DNA from: Wyeomyia smithii
Taxonomy: Eukaryota > Arthropoda > Insecta > Diptera > Culicidae
Length of the DNA stretch: 64,000 nt
Direction: 5' to 3'
NCBI RefSeq assembly: GCF_029784165.1
Contig: NC_073696.1
Coordinates: 44,409,858 to 44,473,857 of the forward strand
A program made the translations under genes and the position numbers. The notes under the pieces are model-generated. The model was not told the DNA's origin and made no database searches. It saw only the letters and a list, made by a program, of their open reading frames with translations. Below are positions 54,738-64,000 of the stretch, piece after piece. How positions within the stretch are numbered: position 1 is the first letter of the stretch; every line of letters begins with the position of its first letter.

Positions 54738-57700
54738 TCACAAGAAGGTTGTATGCAAAGCCACGACCGCAAGGTTGAAGTAGAATACTTTTACAAGAAA
54801 GATAACCTGGCTGCTTGCGTGTCAGTCATTTTTTCTAGTAAATAAACGTTGACTGTTCATTGGCAGTATTGTAATTTCTTTTTGTCTGATATTTTGAATG
54901 AAGTTCATTGGATATTTTTAAATTTTGTGCAAATGAGAAGTTGAAGTGCTGCCGAATTGTAATATGCACATTTAATATGACATCATTAAACGGGAACGGA
55001 ACAAAGGCTACGGTTATGCAGAACGCGAATTCCGTACAGCTTGTGAAATGTACAGCTCTTTTTAAGGCGAAGTAGAGCTAAACATTTCAACAGATTTCGT
55101 CTTGCCGAATCGCATCGTGCCGTTATTTGCGTTCTGCATGACCGTAGCCAAACACTAAGCGACGCAAACACGTAATAATAGTCAGAGTATGCATGTAGAT
55201 GAAGATAATTTACTTTGGATTATAGCGCAAAACGAGAAAATATTAACTCTTCAAATAATCATTTGTGTTCTTCAAATTTCATTTGTTCAATTTAATATCC
55301 GATGAAATGTTTGTTTATTATCTGATGAAGCTCTTATATAGGCCAAATGATGCATTCCCAATTTACTTGGTCCATAACTCTGCCGACCGTGCTTGGGAAA
55401 GCGCGGTATAACGACTAATCAGAGGTCGAATTTTGTGTTTTGACAAGGCTTAAGAGTTTCAATAGTACAATAGTTCGAATGATAAAATTGCAATTTCATG
55501 CATTTGGTAGGAATCTTAGAAGATTTTCTAATCGATTGCTGCAAAAACGAAGGAAATCCATCGAAAACTAACCGATTTATTGGCATTTGAAATTTTTCTC
55601 ACTTTTTTCAGTTTTAGATTTTCATTTTACATCCCTATGTAGCCGAACTTCCTGAGAGAAGTATTCTAATTCAAAATTAAATCTTCATTAATTCATTTGT
55701 TGTCCTTATAAGGACAATTGTTCAATTTATCATTGATAGTGAGGACTAAGGCGCACGGTCAACACAATGAGAAAGGTGTTTTCACAACGAAAAATGACGC
55801 GCGTCTAAGCATAACCCGAACTGTCTTGCCGTGCTGCTCCCATTTACCTTTACATCGGCCTCAGGGAAGTACCGGCTGCATCTGCATCTACCGCTGAGGC
55901 TGTCACTATACTGCTATTGGTACTAAAAGCTACTAACTCTTCAAATAAGTGTGTTATTTGTTCTCAAAAGAACAATTGTTCAATTCAAAATCGGATTTAC
56001 GCAATCGCATCTCTGTAATATTACCGACAATAATATTCTTCTGAACAAACTGATACAACTTTCCCATTAGGCCTCTGCCATAATAGATGCGAAAAGTGAC
56101 GCGAACCGATTCGCTCAGCTGTAGGTTAATGTACAGCCATCAGTAGAGCTGTACATCAACCTACAGCCGAGCGAATCGGCTCGCGCCGCTTTTCGAGTTT
56201 ACTTTGGCAGAGGCCTTCGAGAAAGTTGCTGGCTGATGTATTCACTTCATCCAAGCCTGCTGCTGATGCTTCCCGCTACCACACTGAAACAGCATTTTAG
56301 TGAAGGGAGTGTCGTTGCATCAGCTGACCCTGCTACTATCGATGCTGATATACCCGCTGCAACAGCTACGCTATGCATAGCCATGCCACTGTTGTGGCCG
56401 CTATACGCTGGCCTAACTGCTGAGCAACTGCAACGCTATCCGTAGCCATGCCACAGTTGTGGCCGCCATTGGTATCCACTGTACCTGAATCTGCTGGCCC
56501 TGCTGCTATCGATGGTGAGATCCGCTGAAACTGCTACGCTTATCCACAGCCATGCCACAGTTGTGGCCGCTATCCGCTATCTAAGGGAGGACTGCAGTCG
56601 TCGCTGTTCAGAACTACTATGAGCGGCTTCGACTAAAACAGGCTCTTATATAGGGATGAAAATAGGAATGAATTATTTTACGTACGTGGTGGAATGATAT
56701 AACTTGAAAAATATGTGTGACTTTATTCTGGTTCAGAGCGATCATTTGATAAGCTCCACCTCTTTTTTCAGTTTCTAAAGTTTTTCCTCAGTTTCGTAGC
56801 ACGGATGCACAAAAATGATTTCTTGTCGAACCGGACCGATAGCACTCTCATTGAAGCAACAAAATAACATGTTTTGTGTCGTATTGCGCAGCTTCGTTGA
56901 AGAAAATGTTCCCGTCCCCGTGTCGCATGTAAACAGATTATTGCGTTCAGTAGACAGTAGATAGTGTATCCAGCGAATAAACACCGATGGTGCTCTCACA
57001 CACGCAACGGTTTTAGCCCGTATCTTATTGCGGTTTGTAACATCAAGCGATTTCGTTTGCTCGCTGTTGCGTGTTGCATCATGTTGCAACTTGGCAGCTG
57101 GGAGACGACGAAATTCTGTTTATGCTGATTGATTGAATCGACTTCATATTAGCTCTGCATAGTCGAACTAACTGCTTCTGTGAATGCGTACTAACAGGGC
57201 AGTTTATTATTCAATGTCGGTTATGCTGATCGCAGCCTTTGCGCTGCCCCTACAGTGGGGGGTTTACTAAATAAAGTGAAAATTAGACAACTACAACAGA
57301 ATTTGATTGCATCCCGCACAGAATGTCTGCTTGTGTTGATGCCAGAAAATTATTAACCTTCAATTATTTTTTTATTTGCCTTGAAAAAAAGCATGTTGCG
57401 GTTCAAAATCGGTTGCTAATTACAACCTTTGAGCTGCCCTAACATTGGGGGAATTAAGATACACGGACAACATGCACTGTGGAAGCTATTTCACATTCAG
57501 TAAATTAGACGGGTGCGACAAATTTAAATTGCTAGGATTTATCACAGAATACTTGCTTGCCTTGACAAAAATTATTAACTTTCAATGACTTGTTTATTTG
57601 CCTTCAAAATGGCATTTTCATTTCCAAAATTGAATTTCCTGATGGCAATCTTCATGCCGCCCCAACACGGGGGGAATAATGGCTGTCTGGCGACACACGC

Positions 57701-58172
57701 TGAGAAAAACCGCGCTGCTCCTGAGACGTGGTGACCAACCACAGGGCTAGTGCTGCTGCTAAGGAAGGACGACTGCTGTTGTCGCTGTCTAGAACTATTA
57801 TGAGCGGCTCCGGCTGAAACAGGCTCTTATATAGGCCAAATAGCATGTTTTCAATTGCAAGGTATATGATTCTGTCGACCGTGCTTGGGAAGCAAGCATA
57901 TAACGACCAATCAGAGGTCGAATTTTTCGTTTTGACAAGGCTTGACTATTTTCAATAATACAATAGTGTGAATAATAAAATTACAATAATCTTATTTTGG
58001 TAAGAATCTTAGAAGATTTTCCAATCTATTGCTGTAAGAATGAAGGAAATCCATCGAATACTAACCGATTTATTAGCATTTGAAATTGGACATATTTTTC
58101 ACTTTTTTCGGTTTTAGATTTTCATTTCACATCCCTATGTAGTCGAACTTCCTGAGAGAAGTATTCTACTTC
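54738..58172. mobile_element. Promoter-bearing element family, copy B (3.4 kb)
   Basis: Near-identical, same-orientation twin of copy A, with the same ends, hairpin MITEs (55006-55149 and 56070-56215), TATA modules and stem-loop modules. It differs by a deletion of about 110 bp after 55785 and a few substitutions. It is inserted at an A run in intron 3 of P450 gene 2. Confidence 0.85.
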
Positions 58173-58593
58173 AAAACTCTCTGTAGCACTTTGTGAAAAG
58201 AACGAAATTGCGTTCGACCAGAGTGAACCGTGAACACAGACATGGCATCTAAAGAAAGTGATTGCTTGTGTTTTAAACGCAAACTTTGCGATTTATTTTA
58301 ACCAGTAACTGATTTCTCCGCTCCGGACAGCTCGTTAATACGACTGTCATCAGAATTAGATAAATAAACAGCCATGTGGTTTTCGTAGAGCCGAACTTCG
58401 TTTCAATGGGCACATCACTTTTTTTCAAGATCTTGTTGAGCCAGACCGAACCAAGTGCATTTTATTTTCATTTGATATTTTCCAAATAAAATTAAATTTT
58501 TTCTTGTAACAAGCGTCAGGACTGGGTTAACATACGTTAAATCAATAAAATTAGGCAATACCCGCTTCAAAATACCAGAGTATTTCATATTGA

Positions 58594-59543
58594 TAGGGGA
58601 AAGTAGGTAAATACGGACACCCTAAGGTTTAATCTAATTATTTACTTAGGTATTGCTATTTAGATCGCAGTAGTCATACAAATTGAAACTTAAGGTCATT
58701 TGTTTTCATAATCATTTTTGGTATAAGTGAACTTCCTCCAAGTTTTATGTGTTTTGGGTCTTCAAAAATAAGACTACAAATTGCTGTTTTTTGACATGGT
58801 TGGGAAAGACGGACACTTGGGGTGGGTAAGATGGACACTACAAAGCTAAAGGTGGACACTCACAAAAAAGATGTAGTACGTTAAGTATTCTTTTGATTTA
58901 TGTGTTAAGTGATGGCCATACATTACTCTACGTTATTAGAGTCCATCTATACATCACGTGAACAGTTTGAGAGGATGGGTTTCGAAGAAGGCGAAAATTC
59001 TCCGCCTATATGGCCTGTTATAACTGCTAAATGATTAATATCTGCTGGTTTCTCTCGCGGGTGTACTTTGTGAACATCTGTAGTACACAACAGATGCTAC
59101 ATGTGAAAATTCTTGGAAAATCCGTATGTCCATCTTTCCCTACCTTAGTGTGTCCGTCTTGCCCGACCTGGTTGTAAATTTTTCAAACGATCGTAGCTCT
59201 TCATCGAAACATCGAAAATCTGCTGAATTTCACTAGAAAACCGAGGAAAGACTAATTTATCACTTTACTATTATGAACAAATGAAAACACGTAAGTTTCA
59301 CGAGTTTTTCACTAATTTCCGTGGAATAAAAATTACATCAAATTGCGCGTTCACGAAAATATTCTTTGTTTTACTTACAAATTTGACAGTTTGCTTGCTG
59401 AAAACCGATAATGCAACTCAAAAGCATTAACATACTATAAAGAAGGTATTTGCATCACTCAACTATCATAATACATTCTAGTTTGTGAAATATTAAAAGT
59501 GTTCATCTTACCCGCAGTGTCCGTCTTTACCTACTTTCCCCTA
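58594..59543. mobile_element. 950-bp element with TAGGGG...CCCCTA ends
   Basis: The inverted ends share TAGGGGAAAGTAGGTAAA and ACGGACAC. The interior repeats GTCCGTCTT/AAGACGGACAC-type blocks. There is no coding frame. Same terminal style as 10915-11965, but a different internal sequence. Confidence 0.8.
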
Positions 59544-60030
59544 CTATCTTAACACTAACCACTTGGTGCGCTTTGGCACCAGGAAATAGAGCAACAGAAA
59601 TAAAGCTTTGCTTGTCTATCAGCTGTACAATTTTTGATACAGATTGAACTGAAAGATAAAGCAGCGTTGATATCTAAGTATTACGTTTGACTAGTGAGAA
59701 AAATAAACTTGTTTAATAGTCAAGTTGATATGTTGTAGTAAATACGTTTGACCAGACCGAACTGAAGACCATTTTTTTAAATTTTTGTTCGACCAGAGTG
59801 AACTGAGTGCATAGGTGTCAAAAATAAAAGCCAAATATTTTATCAATTATTGCTATTTTTCGTGTATTTATGATAACAGGACATTCATTCAGCCCTATCC
59901 ATTACGTGTTAGCATTGAATTAATGATAAGTTCTAACACGATTAATTTATGTGTGGTCAAACTTTAAATGCTTATTACTCAAAATAATGTGTTTGGCGCT
60001 TGGCTCGGTCTGGTCGCACGCCGACCAGAT

Positions 60031-61870
60031 GATATGACAATTTTTTCGGCTTAGAATTATATAAAATTTATAATTTATCTTTCTATTCTGCGGCGCAGGT
60101 GCTTATAATTAGCAACTGTACAGAACTCTCAAACGAGAGGAGTAAGATGTTGTATTACGAAACGCGAGTGAAACTTGGCTAGTAACAGCTGAGTCACGAT
60201 CGATCTCGAGCAGTTTTGCAGACGAGCTACTCACCCAAAATCCTCCCGAAACGGCCTTCTATAATACCAAAATGTCAGGCGAGTAACTCGCCACTCACCT
60301 CGTCTTGTGTAATAAGGCCCATTTGATTCGAACTACCCAGCCCAGTAAATTCCACACACTCACATTATTTGATTTTGCTCACAAACTCTGCTGATTGTTT
60401 TTATCGCTGGATTGCTCCGAAGAACCTGATTGATTCAAACAAAATAACAGTATCTGTTGTATCCAAGTTCACTCGCATTCAATAGAATTGTGTGATCGTT
60501 CGCAAAATATTTTGCTTAATTTTTCATAAAATCAGAGATTCCACTGTTTCAGTTCAGTCCTAAGGAAGTTCCGCTTCAGGGGAACGAAGAGAAAATCCTA
60601 AAACGGGACAGGGGATGCAATTTGTCCTTGTTCAAATGATTATTACTTGGTTAGTTTTTAACGGATTTCCTTTGTTGTTGCAGAAATCGATTGAAAAATA
60701 AGCGCCCAAATGCAAATAAAAAATTCGATTTTACGAACTACTGTACTATTGAAAAGTGTCAGGTTTTGTTGTTAAAACACAAATTTCGACCAATCAGCGT
60801 TTCTTTCTCTAGCACCATCGACATAATATTATACCCAATAAGTCGGGAATGCATTCTTTATCAAATCATATCAAATATAATAATGCGTGGCTGAGTGTAT
60901 GGCACTTTCGGCCAACTGCTTTCATCCGATGCGAACAAAATTTTTCGCCCAGTCGCACAGGTAAAATTGCAACACTTAACAGTGTAATAAACTGTTGCGT
61001 GACTGAGAATGCTGCACCTCCTGCTTTCTTTTTCTATCCGACAAGAAGAGGAGAAATCGCTGGTTGTCTCAAGCTGCATTCCGATACGACACGGTGCATC
61101 CACAGACCATTATTTAAAAAATGTGCCAAATCATTGGGTCGACGAATCATCGTCATTGAAAAACTGCAAATGTCAAAAGTATTGCCTTCTATTATGAAAC
61201 AAACTTGCTAAAAACACTGGGTACATGGAATCAAATTTACACAGTCAAATGTATAACCAGACGAACAGACGTACCACGAAACTTATTTTCGTGAATCAAA
61301 ATAACGGTCAATTCAAATGAGTTTCAGTTACGCGAACTATTCGCGCACTTAATTGGCTCCGTAAAATACAAAAAATCGAAAAAAGAAATATTCCCTATAG
61401 CTTAAACTGGAAAAAATAAAGGATTATAGCTTTTCAACCATTTCTGTGAATTATGATGCTCTGAGCTAAGTCTGAAGTGGGTAAAGTCTTTGAACATTCT
61501 AATGAAATTTTTCCGTAAGCAAACGTAGAAGCGGCGAATTGATGAACATCTCCGAAATTATTTTCAGAGCATTATTTATATGCTTATATTAAAATTTTAT
61601 TTAATCAAAGTTCAATAAGACGAAAGCATTCATTATGAACATAAGTATTGTTGGATTTGGTTTTTGAGGAAATAGAGTTAATTCTGATTTTATTACGAAA
61701 AATTCTTAGTGCTTTTTCAACAACAACGATATGCTTGTGCCTTGTCAAATAAATGTTGTTTGCACAGGAAAAACTTTACAGGCACAATTTCGCTGAGAGT
61801 GAACCAATTTATTTCGAGTGTTGTTAAATTCATTTCTAAAGAAAATCTAAGGGGAGGCTAAAAATAAAAA
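60031..61870. other. Intron 3 of P450 gene 2 or downstream, no gene seen
   Basis: No P450 exon found. The open frames at 60849-61211 on both strands have no domain. Confidence 0.45.
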
Positions 61871-61873
61871 ATA

Positions 61874-64000
61874 AAAGGAAGGTTGTGTGCAAAGCCACGA
61901 CCTCAAGGTTGAAGAAGAATACTTTTACAAGAAAGATAACCCGGCAGCTTGCGTGTCAGTCATTTTTCCTAGTTATGAAGTTGAAGTACTACTCAATTTC
62001 AGTTTGCACATATAAATACGACCTCACTGAACAGGAAAAGAACAAACTCTTTGCGGAGCAATCAAGTTTCAACAGTCAGAGTATACATGTGAATTCAAAT
62101 TAAGATAATTAACTTTTGGTTAAAGCTCAGAACGAGAAAATATTAAAACTTCAATTCATTTAGAGCACTCATTAAGGCAACAAAATAACATGTATTGTGT
62201 CGTGTTGCGCGTCTTGGAAGAAGAAAATGAAGGTGGAAATTCTGCTGTGATGTCAAACAATAAGCGTCTTCTTCAAGACGTTACATCCTTATTAATGAAG
62301 TGTTATGAATTTTCTAAAACGGACTCAGCACCGTGAGCAGCAGAACTTGTCGAACTTTTCTGTTTGAAATCGGGTTTGTTTCGTATATACCGCTTGTTAT
62401 GCACAGTATCAACAAATCGTAATAAACATCACAATGCTGTGCATTTGCAGATCATCAAACCACAGTTGCAGTTTAGTAATAACCATTCATTATGCTCTTC
62501 CAAATACATTAGAAGCTTTGAAAAAGGCTGGTTGCTGCAATTGCAATTTTCATTCAGTTACCGCATAAATGCTTCATGGTCAGATAGCGCGCAATATCTT
62601 CTCTGACATAACAAATTTTTCGAACGTTGTGGAATGGGATAAGTGGAAAAAATAGGTGTGACTGAATTATTTCCAGTTATACCAGACTACAACGTTCGAA
62701 AAATTTTATTTCGTATGTCGTAATACTAATGTACGAAAAATACATCTCATTCATTCTGGCTCAGAGCGATCTTCCGATAAGCCCCACATTTATTTTTAGT
62801 TCCTACAGATTTTCTCAGTTTCGTCACACGGATGTACAAAAATGATTTCTTGTGATCATTCTGTCAAGCCGGACCGATGAAGCTCTCATAAAGGCAACGA
62901 AATAACATGTATTGTGTCGTGTTGCGCGGCTCGGAAAGAAAATAGTAGGAGGTTGTATTCAAGACACGACCGCATAACTGACGTAGAACTACGCACACTA
63001 TTAACAAATGCATTGTTGTAAGAGTTTCATTTATGAGTCATAAAATCTACAATTGCTCTCAAATCAAGAAACTTTTCTTTCAAAATTGCGGTGACCCTGA
63101 AAAGAACTGTGTTGGAGTTGTAGATGTTCAGCAATAGTTAAGTCAACTGCATTCGCTATGATCGGTGATGATGGTTGCGCACTGTGAATTAGAAAAAGTA
63201 TGTATCACATTAATTATAAAGTTATCAACCTTACATAAAACTGGGTTTGAAATATGTACGCGTACTAAATATGGTTGAAAGAGGAAACTTCCTCTGCTTC
63301 AATCAATCCCCAGAACATTCACATGCCAAGCGAGCGCTTTACCATCTAATATATGAGTGCACAGAAAGAGAAAGCAATTACTTTTAAAAATCTGGCACTC
63401 AAAACCTTTCAAAAATACGCGACTAATCCTCAATTATTTGCTTTGAAAAAGGCATTTTGCTGTTCAAAATCGGTTGCTGATCGCAACCTTTGTTTTGCCT
63501 CAATAGAGGGGGAATGAAGACACTGAAAACATGAATTGTAAAAGCTATCTCACATTCAGTTAATTAGACGGCCGCGACAGATTAAAATTGCTAGTATCCA
63601 ATACAGATTGCTCTTCTGAGTTGTCTTTTTGAACTTCAAATACTTGTTTATTTCCCTTGGAAAAGGCATTTTGCGAACTAACTGTCTTTGTGAATGCGTT
63701 CTAACAAGGCAGTTTGTTATTCAAAATCGGTTATGTTGATCGCAGCCTTCGTGCTGCCCCAACAGTTGGGGGGATTAGATAAATAAATAATTTTTTGACC
63801 GCAATTTGATTGCTAGGATCCAGCACAGAACGCTTGCGTTAATGCCAAAAAAATAATTAACCTTCAATTACTTGTTTATTTGCCTTGAGAAAGGCATTTT
63901 GCTGTTCAAAATCTGTGAAAACTGTTTCGCATTCAGTGAATTAGACGGCCGCGACAGACTGTGTTTTCACAAAGCAAAACTTTATTGCGGGAAGAAGGCC
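61874..64000. mobile_element. Promoter-bearing element family, copy D (runs off the window)
   Basis: Starts like the other copies (GGAAGGTTGTGTGCAAAGCC). It contains duplicated AACATGTATTGTGTCGTGTT blocks (62187 and 62905) and CCCC/GGGG stem-loop modules (about 63480 and 63740), and has no end in the window. It is more diverged from A and B. Confidence 0.65.
63289..63352 (-). pseudogene. tRNA-Ala-like pseudogene inside copy D
   Basis: The minus strand reads AGATGGTAAAGCGCTCGCTT then GGCATGTGAATG and GGGGATTGATTGA, matching tRNA-Ala(AGC) from the D-arm to the T-arm, with the anticodon changed to GGC. The 5' acceptor strand and the T-stem are damaged. Confidence 0.6.

Larger units (their letters stand above)
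54592..60030. mobile_element. Inverted-repeat element with GGTCGGCGTGCGACCAGACC ends
   Basis: The left end at 54594 (GGTCGGCGTGCGACCAGACC, then GAGCCAAGCGCC) is matched in inverse at 59993-60028. It contains copy B and the 58594-59543 element. A degenerate CGACCAGACCGAACCAAG motif recurs at about 58215, 58435, 59750 and 59797. Confidence 0.7.

Noticed and set aside
38115..58172. Copies A and B as an assembly duplicate of one locus
   Set aside because: They differ by a 110-bp indel and several single bases and have different unique flanks, so two real copies are more likely.
1..64000. CRISPR arrays, operons, bacterial regulatory sites
   Set aside because: This is eukaryotic nuclear DNA; the tandem repeats seen are satellites and microsatellites.

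Overview
The window looks like a chromosomal piece of a mosquito genome, most likely a culicine (Aedes-like). The reasons are the intron-exon structure, the AT-rich and very repeat-dense DNA, two cytochrome P450 genes of the mosquito CYP325 type, and several repeat families that I recognise as mosquito dispersed repeats. No bacterial, organellar or viral genes were seen. The species cannot be fixed from the sequence alone.

Layout: (1) 1-15 kb is mostly non-coding, with decayed retrotransposon and Tc1/mariner fragments and two short inverted-repeat elements. (2) 15.0-24.7 kb holds the last three coding exons of Star, the ER cargo receptor for EGF-receptor ligands. Its 8.4 kb final intron holds a long foldback element and a LINE, itself split by a transposon that is split again by a smaller element. 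(3) 24.7-30.9 kb is intergenic, with two MITE-type elements and a dead Tc1-like transposase. (4) 30.98-47.99 kb is a complete six-exon P450 gene (502 codons read through cleanly). Its third intron is 15.2 kb and contains a five-layer nest of transposons. (5) 48-52.8 kb is a repeat-rich spacer. (6) 52.8-64 kb holds the first three exons of a second, tandem, same-strand P450 gene; the rest lies beyond the window, and its third intron (at least 9.9 kb) is also full of transposons.

The most notable pattern is a non-autonomous element family (copies at 21.4, 38.1, 54.7 and 61.9 kb, plus a decayed relative at 44.6 kb). It carries TATA and CCAAT-box-like modules on the minus strand. Two nearly identical 3.4-3.5 kb copies sit in direct orientation in the equivalent phase-0 third introns of the two P450 genes. 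Recombination between them would join exons 1-3 of the first gene to the downstream exons of the second in frame. The two P450 genes are presumably microsomal monooxygenases of detoxification or hormone/lipid metabolism; nothing in the window links them functionally to Star.
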